Of a DNA stretch of 64,000 nucleotides, positions 41,039 to 49,324 are shown piece by piece. The notes below the pieces were generated by a model. The model saw only the letters and a list, made by a program, of their open reading frames with translations. It searched no databases and had not been told where the DNA came from. Made by a program: the position numbers and the translations under genes. The DNA comes from Bacteroidia bacterium (GTDB lineage Bacteria; Bacteroidota; Bacteroidia; SpSt-205), in NCBI GenBank assembly GCA_025059535.1, contig JANXCX010000011.1:1-64000 (forward strand). The letters run 5' to 3'. Numbering within the stretch: position 1 is the first letter of the stretch; each line of letters begins with the position of its first letter.

Positions 41039-43996
41039 GCCGCCAATAATCGCCGTAGCAAAGGGGCGCTGCACCTCAGCCCCAGCTTGGGTAGAGATAG
41101 CCATAGGCGCTAAGCCAGCCATAGCCACCAGCGCCGTAGCTAAAATAGGCCGGCTGCGCTCCATCAGCGCCTCCCTCATACGCCGCAAAGGCCAGCGAGA
41201 AGGCAGGCTAAGGTACCGATTGAGCAGGACCGTCCCATTGAGCGTAGCTAGGCCATAGGCGCTAATCAGCCCAATCGCCGCCGACAGGCTAAAGGGTAGG
41301 CCCCGCAAGCCAAGCGCTAGCATACCGCCCCCAGCAGCCGCTAAGGAAACCACCAGTACCAAAAGCACAGCCGAAAAGCGGCCCAGCGTCGCATACATAA
41401 GGCCACCAATTAGGAGTACTACCGTAGGCACTACCCAAAAAAGCCGCTCGCGCGCCGAAAGGTAATTCCGCCAGTTTCCTCCGAAGCTAATCCGATAGCC
41501 TGAAGGCAAAGCCAGGGTATCGGTATAGGCTTTGAGCGCCTCTACCACCGTCAGCACGCCGCGCCCCCGCACGCCAATCCCAATTGAATAGCTCCGCTCC
41601 CCCTCAGCATGGGGAATTTCATTATAGGAAGGTATCTGAGTGAGTGTGGCGATTTGGCCTAAGGGAACCCACTTGCCGTCTTGGGTGGGGATAGGCAGCT
41701 CAGCCAGTTGGGTTTCGGTGCCTTCTAACCGAATGGCAACCGGGAATCGCCACCCCTCTGGCGTAAGGAGGGGCGCTAAAGGGAGGCCTACACGCAGCGC
41801 CTGAAGCCAGCGCTGCGCCTCCCCCAGCGAAACCCCATAAAACGCCAGCGCCTCCGGCTTCCATCGGATCACAAATTGGCGCGTGCCAAAAAGGTAAGGC
41901 CGAGCCAAATCGGCTACGCCTTTCACCTTAGCGCAGTAGTCCGCAATCCTCTCCCCCCAGTACCGAAGCGTATCCAAGTCAGGCCCAATCACCCGAATTA
42001 CAATATCCGTCCGAGCGCCCGCCAAAAGCTCATTAAAGCGCATTTGAATAGGCTGCTGAACCCCAATAAAAACGCCTGGGTAATGCCGAACTATCAGACT
42101 CTTGAAGGAATCCGCCAAAGCCGTGCGCTCCCCGGCATAAGAAGGGCGGCGCGTAAGAATAAGGTCCGCGCTTTCCACGAACATAGGGTCCATGGGGATT
42201 TCCGAGGTGCCAATTTTAGCCACAGCGCCTGAGAAAGCCGCCGAAAAATGGGTGAGAAGCAGGCGGTGTATGGCCTGGCAGTAGGCAATCGTATGCTCTA
42301 AAGGCGTACCGGGCGGGAGGCGAATCTCCACGGCAAATGCCCCCTCATCCAGCTCTGGCAGAAAGATAGTCTCAGCTCGTAGAAAGCTCCAAAGCGCCGC
42401 GCCTAAAAGAAGAAGCCATGCACCGATAGGCCAGAAGGGGCGGCGCAGCCCCTGCCGAAAAAGCCATAAGCTGAAAAAGTGAATAGCCCGGTGAATCGTA
42501 TCGGCTAAGTGGCTTTTAGAAGGCGCAAGCCAGCGGGCCGCCGCCCAGGGTACAAACGTAAGGGCCAAAATAAGCGCCCCAAGCAGGGCAAACATCATGG
42601 TAAGTACCATAGGCCGAAACATTTTGCCCTCCACGCCGCTTAGGAGAAGTAGGGGAAGATAGACCGCTAAAACCACAAGCTCGCCGAAGAGGCTGGCTTG
42701 GCGTATTTGGATGGCGGCTTCTTCGGCGGCCCAGCGGCGCTCAGGCACAAGGGGTAGCCGTACCAGCACCGCTTCTACTAAAATCACCGCCCCATCCACA
42801 ATAAGCCCAAAGTCTATGGCGCCCAGACTCATGAGATTGGCGGAGAGGCCAGCCAGCGCCATAAGGCCCAGCGCAAAAAACATCGCTAGGGGAATAACTA
42901 GCCCTACGATTAGCCCGCCCCGCAAGCTGCCCAGCAGTAGGGTCAAAAGCCCAATTACGATAAGAGCAGCCTTGATGAGATTCTCGGCTACGGTGCGAAG
43001 GAGCCGACGGATAAGCTCCTCCCGGTCTAAGAAAGGCTCCAGGCGTATGCCGTAGGGCAGGCGCGGCTCCAACGCCCGAATTCGTTCCTTGAGTCTTCGG
43101 ACCACCTCGGCGGTATTTTCGCCGCGGCGCACCAGTACAATCCCGCCTACCGCTTCGCCAAGCGTATCTTTTAGAAGGGCGCCGTAGCGGGGTAAGTGGC
43201 CCTCTCGTACATAGCCTACTTCCGTTAGACGAATAGGCCGATTATGTCGGCGAGCTACCACGCTTTGCGCTATATCCTGAGGACTGCGCCAGAGGCCTTC
43301 TACGCGCAGCGAAAGTAGCGTACCGCTGCGCTCAATAAATCCAATTCCCATGAGCTGGTGGGTAGCTCTGAGGGCCTCTTCCACCTCGGTAAGGGTGATT
43401 TGATAGCGCTGGAGCGCCTCAGGTCGTAGGCAAATTTCCCACCGTCGCCCATAACCCCCAAAGCTGCTAATGTCCGCTACGCCTGGCACTTCCAGAAGGC
43501 TTCGACGCACCACCCAGTCCTGTATAGCCCGCAGCTCTGTAAGGGCCACGGGGACAGCCGGCCGCAGAATATACTGGTAGGCCTCACTGAGGCCGGTACT
43601 CAGCGGACCTATTTCCGGTTGAATCCCTGGCGGCAGCTGCTCCCGCACCGATAGGAGGCGCTCCGTAATCTGTGCCCGAGCCCGATAGAGATCGGTTCCC
43701 TCGGCAAATACCACCGTTACCAGCGAAAGGCCCATACGCGAAATAGAGCGCCACTCCACGCGATCAGGCAGCGTAGCTAACGCCGCCTCTATCGGGCGCG
43801 TGACCAAAAGCTCTACCTCCAGAGCCGAATAGCCCGGCGCATACGCATACACCTGCACCTGATTATTCGTGATATCTGGTACGGCATCTACCTGAACCTC
43901 CAAAAGCCCATATACCCCCACCACGGCCATCGCACTTACTATGGCCATTGTAAAAGCCGTGTGGCGGATGCTCTGGCGCAGAAGCCAGCTCCACAT
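40967..43996 (-). CDS. RND efflux pump, CusA/CzcA (heavy-metal) type
   Basis: The 1009-residue inner-membrane pump has the HME-RND signature 'QVDAVPDITNNQVQVYAYAPG'. The TM4 charged motif 'GAIDFGLIVDGAVILVEA' (proton relay) and paired large periplasmic loops are present, with about 12 membrane segments. It ends 'FFNLWLLPVLYSFFWRRK', the normal C-terminus. Metal specificity for Cu/Ag or Zn/Co is not decided here. No adaptor or channel gene flanks it, while two pump-less adaptor/channel pairs lie elsewhere in the window. Its promoter is TAGCTTTG, 5 nt before ATG 43996. The last 72 nt overlap a convergent gene. Confidence 0.92.
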   Translation of the reverse strand: MWSWLLRQSIRHTAFTMAIVSAMAVVGVYGLLEVQVDAVPDITNNQVQVYAYAPGYSALEVELLVTRPIEAALATLPDRVEWRSISRMGLSLVTVVFAEGTDLYRARAQITERLLSVREQLPPGIQPEIGPLSTGLSEAYQYILRPAVPVALTELRAIQDWVVRRSLLEVPGVADISSFGGYGRRWEICLRPEALQRYQITLTEVEEALRATHQLMGIGFIERSGTLLSLRVEGLWRSPQDIAQSVVARRHNRPIRLTEVGYVREGHLPRYGALLKDTLGEAVGGIVLVRRGENTAEVVRRLKERIRALEPRLPYGIRLEPFLDREELIRRLLRTVAENLIKAALIVIGLLTLLLGSLRGGLIVGLVIPLAMFFALGLMALAGLSANLMSLGAIDFGLIVDGAVILVEAVLVRLPLVPERRWAAEEAAIQIRQASLFGELVVLAVYLPLLLLSGVEGKMFRPMVLTMMFALLGALILALTFVPWAAARWLAPSKSHLADTIHRAIHFFSLWLFRQGLRRPFWPIGAWLLLLGAALWSFLRAETIFLPELDEGAFAVEIRLPPGTPLEHTIAYCQAIHRLLLTHFSAAFSGAVAKIGTSEIPMDPMFVESADLILTRRPSYAGERTALADSFKSLIVRHYPGVFIGVQQPIQMRFNELLAGARTDIVIRVIGPDLDTLRYWGERIADYCAKVKGVADLARPYLFGTRQFVIRWKPEALAFYGVSLGEAQRWLQALRVGLPLAPLLTPEGWRFPVAIRLEGTETQLAELPIPTQDGKWVPLGQIATLTQIPSYNEIPHAEGERSYSIGIGVRGRGVLTVVEALKAYTDTLALPSGYRISFGGNWRNYLSARERLFWVVPTVVLLIGGLMYATLGRFSAVLLVLVVSLAAAGGGMLALGLRGLPFSLSAAIGLISAYGLATLNGTVLLNRYLSLPSRWPLRRMREALMERSRPILATALVAMAGLAPMAISTQAGAEVQRPFATAIIGGLAAGAFFNLWLLPVLYSFFWRRK

Positions 43997-44001
43997 TTCC
44001 G

Positions 44002-44009
44002 CAAAGCTA
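44002..44009 (-). promoter_or_regulatory. -7 promoter element for the RND pump gene
   Basis: TAGCTTTG on the minus strand ends 5 nt before ATG 43996. Confidence 0.62.
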
Positions 44010-44025
44010 CATACGGCCGAAGCCG

Positions 44026-44033
44026 TATATTAG
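44026..44033 (+). promoter_or_regulatory. -7-like promoter element for the TPR gene at 44038 (one mismatch)
   Basis: TATATTAG differs at one base from TAnnTTTG. It ends 4 nt before ATG 44038, the position typical of this window. Confidence 0.42.
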
Positions 44034-44037
44034 AGGC

Positions 44038-45471
44038 ATGTTCTGGCAAGAGGATGGTATAGACCTGGAGGGGCTTCGCCAGCGGTTTGAAAGCGAGTGG
44101 CTCAAGGGCCAAGCCGGCTACTACAGCCAAAGCGAGCTGGAAGAGCTATGGGAGTGGTACATAGAGCGGGAAGCGCTTTCGCAAGCCCGAGCCCTCCTAA
44201 CGCATGCAGAGCACCTTTATTCCGAATGGCCGCGCCTCTCTTACTGGCGCAGCGTACTTGCCTACCATGAGGGAAAGACCTGGACAGCCTATACGTGGGG
44301 CCTGCGCGCCTTTGAAGAAAATCCGCCTACCCCTGCTCTCTGTAAGCATCTTATAGAAACCTGCCTCAGCGTAGGCCGCGCCGTAGAAGCTGAACGCTTC
44401 TGGCGCCTCTGGTGGAAAAGTAGCCCCACCCCGAAAGCCAAAGCCGATAGTGCCATCTTCCTTGCGGGAAGCTACTACTGGCACTACCGCCCAGAAAAAG
44501 CCCTTCCCTTCTTGTGGAAAGCCTGGAAGATGTATCCACCCTATCGTCTGAAGCTAGCCGCCAAACTAACGGCACTCTATCGCCAAACCGGTCGCCTGAC
44601 CGAAGGCCTAGAGGCGTATTGGCGCTGTCTCTGGACTAATCCTTATCAGCTTCCGGCTTGGCTTGGCTTAGCCCAGCTTTACCTACATAAGCTAAGCTAC
44701 GCCCAGCTTGAGCAGGCGCTCCAGCAAGCTCACCAGCTCTTAGCCAAGAAGCCGGAATGGACTAAAGCCTGGGCCCTTTACTACCGCATCCAGGCCAAGG
44801 CCTTTGAAGCGCAGGGCAAGCTGGCCGAGGCATTCCAGGCCTGGCTTCAAGCGCGCGAATACGAGCCTTCCCATCCCCTCACCCTACTTCATCTTGTTCG
44901 CCATTACCAGCGCTTAGGGGAGATAGAAGCCGCCGAGCCCTACATACGGCGCCTCTCTCAAGTAGGACTCAACCTTCCAGAGGTGCGCCAGCTTCTAGCG
45001 GACCTCCACTGGAGCGCCCATCGCACAGAAGAGGCCCTGCTCTACTACCGCACCCTGCTGCGTACCCCAGCCTACCGCACCCACGCCTTGAGTCGCCTAA
45101 TCCAAGGCAGCTTTCAGCTGGGCCGAACTAAAGACCTCTTTCGTTTTCTGCGCTATGCCGCTAAGCAATTTAGCAGGGAAAGCGGGCCTTGGCTTCAGTG
45201 GATTCAAGAAGCGTATGAGAAGGGCTCTGTCCCTTTAGCCTATCTCCTGAGCGTCTATGCGCTTCGGGTTCAGCGGCAGCACCCCCCTTCTCGCCTCTAT
45301 TATTGGCATGCCGCCCTAGCCCTACGCTCCAATAGAGTCTCACGCGCCTTGCGCAGCTTAGAACTAGCCCTTCTGACCAATGCAGCGGAAGTGGGGCTCT
45401 TTTATCGGCTTACGGCGGACCTTCCCCAATTGCCCCAGCCTATTCAGGCGCTTCTACGGCGCTACCTTTAG
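44038..45471 (+). CDS. Cytoplasmic TPR-like repeat protein
   Basis: The 477-residue product lacks a signal peptide and opens with an acidic segment ('MFWQEDGIDLEGLRQRFESEW', shortened here). It is built of helical pairs resembling TPR or Sel1-like units ('ALPFLWKAWKMYPPYRLKLAAKL', 'AFEAQGKLAEAFQAWLQAREYEPSHP', 'GSFQLGRTKDLFRFLRYAAKQF'), rich in Trp, Tyr and Leu. It has no catalytic motif. Proteins of this shape act as binding scaffolds. It is followed after 3 nt by nuoH, so the two share a transcript. Confidence 0.78.
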   Translation: MFWQEDGIDLEGLRQRFESEWLKGQAGYYSQSELEELWEWYIEREALSQARALLTHAEHLYSEWPRLSYWRSVLAYHEGKTWTAYTWGLRAFEENPPTPALCKHLIETCLSVGRAVEAERFWRLWWKSSPTPKAKADSAIFLAGSYYWHYRPEKALPFLWKAWKMYPPYRLKLAAKLTALYRQTGRLTEGLEAYWRCLWTNPYQLPAWLGLAQLYLHKLSYAQLEQALQQAHQLLAKKPEWTKAWALYYRIQAKAFEAQGKLAEAFQAWLQAREYEPSHPLTLLHLVRHYQRLGEIEAAEPYIRRLSQVGLNLPEVRQLLADLHWSAHRTEEALLYYRTLLRTPAYRTHALSRLIQGSFQLGRTKDLFRFLRYAAKQFSRESGPWLQWIQEAYEKGSVPLAYLLSVYALRVQRQHPPSRLYYWHAALALRSNRVSRALRSLELALLTNAAEVGLFYRLTADLPQLPQPIQALLRRYL

Positions 45472-45474
45472 CCC

Positions 45475-46386
45475 ATGCCGGGCTACCTGGCTCTTTTAGG
45501 CCTTCTCCTCTATGGCCTTTTAGCCGTATATGCAGAGCGCAAAATAGCCGCATGGATTCAGGATCGCTTGGGCCCTACCGAAACAGGCCCATACGGCCTT
45601 CTTCAGACCTTCGCCGACCTTCTTAAGCTTCTGCGCAAAAGTGAGGCGGTGCCCGAGGAAGCCGTAAGGGATACTTTTCGCGCAGCGCCGCTGCTTTCGT
45701 TTGCGGCGTTAGCCGCTAGTCTCACTTGGCTGCCCTTCCTCCAGCCGGCCAGCTCTAGTGAGTTTGGCCTCTGGCTGGCCTCTCTGACGCTTATTCTGCA
45801 AGCCGCTACCCTCTTTTTAGGTGGGTGGGCCAGCGGCAGTAAATACGCCCTCTTAGGCGCCTACCGCCTCCTTGGGCTTGTTTTAGCCTACGAGCTGATG
45901 GTAAGTCTTCTGCTTCTTACTCTTCTGACGCATTATGGCACTTTTAGTCTGGCCGCTATAGCCGCCCAGCAGAAAGACACCTGGGGGCTTTTTCAAAGTC
46001 CCTTCCTCCTGGGGGCTGCTGGAGCGTGGCTCTGGACGGCCCTCCTTACGGCTCATCGGGCCCCCTTTGACCTCCCCGAAACCGAGTCCGAATTAGTAGC
46101 TGGCGCGCTTACGGAATATAGTGGGATTCGCTTCGCCCTTTTTATGCTTAGCGAGTACGGCGTCATGCTACTTCAAGGCCTCTGGTTTGGGTACGGCCTC
46201 TTAGGGGGGCATGGGTGGCTAGGGGCCCTGCTGGTAGTAAGCCTCCTGTTGATTGTACGCTGGGCCTGGCCCCGCTGGCGCCCCGACCAAGTCCTAACCC
46301 TCGCCTGGACCCAAGGTATCCCCCTCACCTTCTCCCTCTGGATTGGTGAGCTACTTTGGCAGCGATTTATAGGAAAATCGTTTTGA
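45475..46386 (+). CDS. nuoH: NADH-quinone oxidoreductase subunit H
   Basis: NuoH lines the quinone site of respiratory complex I. The 303-residue membrane protein has the conserved 'ERKIAAWIQDRLGPTETGPYGLLQTFADLLKLL' region (in parts) and the diagnostic 'HRAPFDLPETESELVAGALTEYSG'. The N-terminus before the ERK motif has only about 20 residues, one helix, against about 35 in E. coli. No other nuo gene is in the window, so this subunit is separated from its operon. It follows the TPR gene by 3 nt; the ATG has no SD. Confidence 0.93.
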   Translation: MPGYLALLGLLLYGLLAVYAERKIAAWIQDRLGPTETGPYGLLQTFADLLKLLRKSEAVPEEAVRDTFRAAPLLSFAALAASLTWLPFLQPASSSEFGLWLASLTLILQAATLFLGGWASGSKYALLGAYRLLGLVLAYELMVSLLLLTLLTHYGTFSLAAIAAQQKDTWGLFQSPFLLGAAGAWLWTALLTAHRAPFDLPETESELVAGALTEYSGIRFALFMLSEYGVMLLQGLWFGYGLLGGHGWLGALLVVSLLLIVRWAWPRWRPDQVLTLAWTQGIPLTFSLWIGELLWQRFIGKSF

Positions 46387-46390
46387 TTTG
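46383..46390 (+). promoter_or_regulatory. Possible -7-like element for mtaB (one mismatch)
   Basis: TTGATTTG ends 7 nt before ATG 46398. One mismatch and a spacing longer than usual make it weak. Confidence 0.3.
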
Positions 46391-46397
46391 TTCTACC

Positions 46398-47732
46398 ATG
46401 GCACGGATCGCGTTTTACACACTGGGCTGTAAGCTAAACTTTGCTGAGACGGCCACCCTAGCGCGGCAGCTTGTAGCAGCCGGCCATGTGATTACGGATT
46501 GGGAGGCCCCCGCCGATGTGTATGTCCTAAATACCTGTGCCGTAACCCATCAGGCCGAGCGAAAGGCCCATAAGATCCTGCGGCAGCTTCATCGGCGAGC
46601 CCCGCAGGCGAAACTCGTCATAACTGGCTGCTATGCCCAGCGCGCCCCAGAAGCCTTTCAGAATCTACCTGGGGTAGCCCTTGTGGCCACTAATGCCCAA
46701 AAGCCGACTCTGGCTCAGGCGATTGAGGAGCTTATTCAGCACGACGTGGCTAATCCTGGGCTGAGGGGAGCTACAGAATGGGCCTTCTGGCCCAGCAGCT
46801 CAGGGGAGGGCCGCACGCGCGCCTTTCTTAAAGTCCAGGATGGCTGCGATTACCGCTGTAGCTTCTGCATCGTGCCTAAAACGCGCGGGCCCAGCCGCAG
46901 TGCCCCGCCCGAAGCCATACTCCAAGAGGTTCAGCGCTTAGCCGCCGCCGGTTTCCAAGAGATTGTCCTTACCGGCATCAACTTAGGCGATTACGGCAAG
47001 CCCCATGGCATACCTTTTCTGGAACTTCTGCGCCGCTTAGAGGCCGAAGCGCCGCCCACCATACGCCGTTTCCGTCTCTCTTCCATAGAGCCAAACCTCC
47101 TTTCGGATGAGGTATTAGACTTTGTGGCGGCGCATCCCCGCTGGGCTCCTCACTTTCACCTGCCCCTCCAGAGCGGGAGCGACCGAATCCTTCGGCTCAT
47201 GCGCCGCCGATACCAGCGAGCGCTCTACGAGGGGAGAATTCAAGCCATCCGCCAGCGCTTTCCCCATGCCGGGATCGGCGTAGATGTAATTGTGGGCTTT
47301 CCCTCCGAAAGCGAGGAAGATTTTCGCGAAACCTATCGCTTTCTGGAAGAGCTACCGGTAAGCTACCTGCACGTCTTTCCGTACAGTGAGCGGCCGGGTA
47401 CGGTGGCCGCTACGCTACCAGGCAGTGTGCCCTGGCCCGAACGCCTAGCCCGAAGCGAGGCCCTGCGCCTTCTGAGCCTTCAGAAAAAGCGTACATTCGC
47501 CGAAAGCTGTTTAGGTCAGGTGGTGCAGGTACTCATAGAAGAAGAGGGGGAAGGGCTCAGCGAGAATTACCTGCGCGTGCAGGTGCCGTCGGCCAGCGCA
47601 GGTGAATGGCTCGCCGTAAAGCTCATAGGGCTAGGGGAGGATGGCTTAGCCGTGGGCCTTCCCCTAAGTTCCAAGCCAGAAATACCTACTTTTGCTCCAC
47701 ATGGAACGGGAGGCCTTGCGAACGGCTTATGA
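46398..47732 (+). CDS. mtaB: tRNA threonylcarbamoyladenosine methylthiotransferase MtaB
   Basis: MtaB is a radical-SAM enzyme that makes ms2t6A at tRNA position 37. The 444-residue product starts at ATG 46398 with 'ARIAFYTLGCKLNFAETA' (MtaB subgroup). It has the N-terminal cluster Cys residues ('LGCKLN', 'LNTCAVTH', 'VITGCYAQ'), the radical SAM motif 'DGCDYRCSFCIVPKTRGPSRS', and a C-terminal TRAM-like domain. The longer frame upstream lies inside nuoH and is dropped. Its last 32 nt overlap the hmuS-like gene, which has its own promoter. Confidence 0.93.
   Translation: MARIAFYTLGCKLNFAETATLARQLVAAGHVITDWEAPADVYVLNTCAVTHQAERKAHKILRQLHRRAPQAKLVITGCYAQRAPEAFQNLPGVALVATNAQKPTLAQAIEELIQHDVANPGLRGATEWAFWPSSSGEGRTRAFLKVQDGCDYRCSFCIVPKTRGPSRSAPPEAILQEVQRLAAAGFQEIVLTGINLGDYGKPHGIPFLELLRRLEAEAPPTIRRFRLSSIEPNLLSDEVLDFVAAHPRWAPHFHLPLQSGSDRILRLMRRRYQRALYEGRIQAIRQRFPHAGIGVDVIVGFPSESEEDFRETYRFLEELPVSYLHVFPYSERPGTVAATLPGSVPWPERLARSEALRLLSLQKKRTFAESCLGQVVQVLIEEEGEGLSENYLRVQVPSASAGEWLAVKLIGLGEDGLAVGLPLSSKPEIPTFAPHGTGGLANGL
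47687..47694 (+). promoter_or_regulatory. -7 promoter element for the hmuS-like gene, inside mtaB
   Basis: TACTTTTG ends 6 nt before ATG 47701. It lies wholly within the last codons of mtaB. Confidence 0.55.
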
Positions 47733-48753
47733 GGCCCTCAGACGGGAAGCACCCCAGCTTTACCTGCGCGAAGCTGCCCAACGTCTAGGCGTCAGCGAAA
47801 TGACCCTCCTTCCGATAGCCCACGGCGAGGCGGCTATTCCCCTGCGGCCAGAATTTCCCGCCCTTTTTCAGCGGCTACCGCAGCTGGGCCCGCTCATGGG
47901 CCTTAGCCGAAATGAATGGGCCGTCATAGAAACCACAGGCCCTTACCCAGCGCCTACTTTTGAGGATTCCGTCGGCCTTCTTACCAGCCCCATTATAGAC
48001 TTGCGCCTATACCTCAAGCACTGGGCCTACGCGTATGCCGTAAATAGCTTCGGTAAGGATGGGCGACCTCTCTACAGCTTTCAGTTTTTTACCCCTTGGG
48101 GCGAGGCTATCCACAAGGTATACCTCCGGCAGCCTGAGTACCTCCCAGCCTGGCAGGCTATCGTAGAGGAATTTCGCCAACCTAACGGATCACTCCCCCC
48201 TCCCACTTCTCCCCCACCCTCGGACTTTCCCGCCAGCGAAGCGAGGATAGATAGAGAGGCTTTTTTGGACGAGTGGGCGCGGCTACAGGATACGCACGAA
48301 TTTCATGGGTTTTTGCGGCGGCATCGGCTTTCGCGCCTGCAGGCCATGCGATTAGCCGAAGGGCGCTTCGCCTGGGCTCTGCCGCCTTCTACGGTAAAGG
48401 CGCTCCTCCACTGGGCCCGTCAAAGCCACACGCCCATAATGTTCTTCGTAGGTAATGCCGGGATTCATCACATCTTTACCGGCTCTATCCGCACTCTCTC
48501 CGAGGCCCGCGGATGGATAAACGTGCTGGATGAGGTTTTCACCCTCCACCTCAATCCCACTGGTCTGGCGGCCGTATATCTGGTAGAAAAGCCCAGCACC
48601 GAAGGACCTATTTACTCTGTAGAACTTTTTGGGCCGAAAGGGGAGGAAATCCTATGGATTTTTGGCGCGCGTAAGCCTGGGCAGTTACCTCCCTCAGCAT
48701 GGGTAGAGTACGCTAAAAGCCTTATCCAGCAAGCCGCCTACCCCTCTTCTTAG
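47701..48753 (+). CDS. hmuS: Heme-handling protein, HemS/HmuS family
   Basis: HmuS-type proteins bind and in some species degrade haem in the cytoplasm. The 350-residue product has two repeats of the family fold. The second carries 'WARLQDTHEFHGFLRRHRLSRLQAMRLA' (in parts), 'IMFFVGNAGIHHIFTGSI' and 'GWINVLDEVFTLHLNPT', all typical. The first repeat begins with 'RLGVSEMTLLPIAHGEAAIPLRPEF'. A Pro/Ser linker (~165-180) separates them. The expected haem-ligand His is likely in 'HEFHG'. No haem transporter gene is nearby. The start is ATG 47701, fixed by its -7 element. Confidence 0.85.
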   Translation: MEREALRTAYEALRREAPQLYLREAAQRLGVSEMTLLPIAHGEAAIPLRPEFPALFQRLPQLGPLMGLSRNEWAVIETTGPYPAPTFEDSVGLLTSPIIDLRLYLKHWAYAYAVNSFGKDGRPLYSFQFFTPWGEAIHKVYLRQPEYLPAWQAIVEEFRQPNGSLPPPTSPPPSDFPASEARIDREAFLDEWARLQDTHEFHGFLRRHRLSRLQAMRLAEGRFAWALPPSTVKALLHWARQSHTPIMFFVGNAGIHHIFTGSIRTLSEARGWINVLDEVFTLHLNPTGLAAVYLVEKPSTEGPIYSVELFGPKGEEILWIFGARKPGQLPPSAWVEYAKSLIQQAAYPSS

Positions 48754-48847
48754 TGGTTTAGCCAAGCCCCGAAGCGTTTGTCAGCTCTTTGGGTTAAGCG
48801 GCCTAAACCAGAGGAAAAAACTAAGACATGGCACAGGAATGGCGCCG
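48754..48847. other. Intergenic region with nested inverted repeats
   Basis: Between convergent hmuS and paaD. TGGTTTAG (48754-48761) pairs with CTAAACCA (48803-48810). Inside, CCCGAAG (48768-48774) pairs with CTTTGGG (48787-48793) with one G-U. It could fold as a two-tier stem. There is no U-run on the hmuS side, so a terminator is not proven; an RNA structure or protein site is possible. Confidence 0.4.
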
Positions 48848-49324
48848 CTAAACAGGTGGCTTGAAGAGCTCAAAGGCCTCGCCGCAGTTATGGCAGCGGA
48901 AGATAGCCCGGCAGGCGGTAGGCCCAAAAGGCGTGCTTAGGCTTACAGCCGTGGAGCCACAGCGCGGGCAGCTTATGTCGGCAAAAAGCGCATCAGGGTC
49001 ACCAGAGAGGTGCTTGGGTAGGGCGAAGCCTGCGCGCCGTAGGCCCGCCCAACCAGCCGGGGTCACGGCTTCGGCCCGCCAAGGCCGCTGATAATTCACC
49101 TCTACTTCCGCCTCCAGCCCTTTGCTTGCTAATACAGCTTGAATCTCCGCCTGCAAGAGCTTTATGGCTGGGCATCCCGCATAGGTAGGAATAAGCTCCA
49201 CCCGTACCTTTTCCCCCTCTACGGTTACCTCCCCAACCATCCCCATATCCACGATAGAGACGTGGGGTATCTCAGGATCCCGGACGGCCTGTAGCCACTG
49301 GCGAACCTCTTTGGGCGTTACCAT
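48848..49324 (-). CDS. paaD: Phenylacetyl-CoA epoxidase maturation protein PaaD
   Basis: PaaD is a MIP18-family (DUF59) protein needed for the PaaABC(E) complex, likely in Fe-S maturation. The 158-residue product has the DUF59 region ('VRDPEIPHVSIVDMGMVGEV', 'LIPTYAGCPAIKLL') and the C-terminal Cys4 zinc-ribbon: 'ISCPRCGSTAV' and 'FRCHNCGEAFELFKP'. This layout is diagnostic. The start overlaps the paaC end by 7 nt. It ends the paaABCD unit; paaE, the reductase subunit, is absent from the window. Confidence 0.94.
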   Translation of the reverse strand: MVTPKEVRQWLQAVRDPEIPHVSIVDMGMVGEVTVEGEKVRVELIPTYAGCPAIKLLQAEIQAVLASKGLEAEVEVNYQRPWRAEAVTPAGWAGLRRAGFALPKHLSGDPDALFADISCPRCGSTAVSLSTPFGPTACRAIFRCHNCGEAFELFKPPV

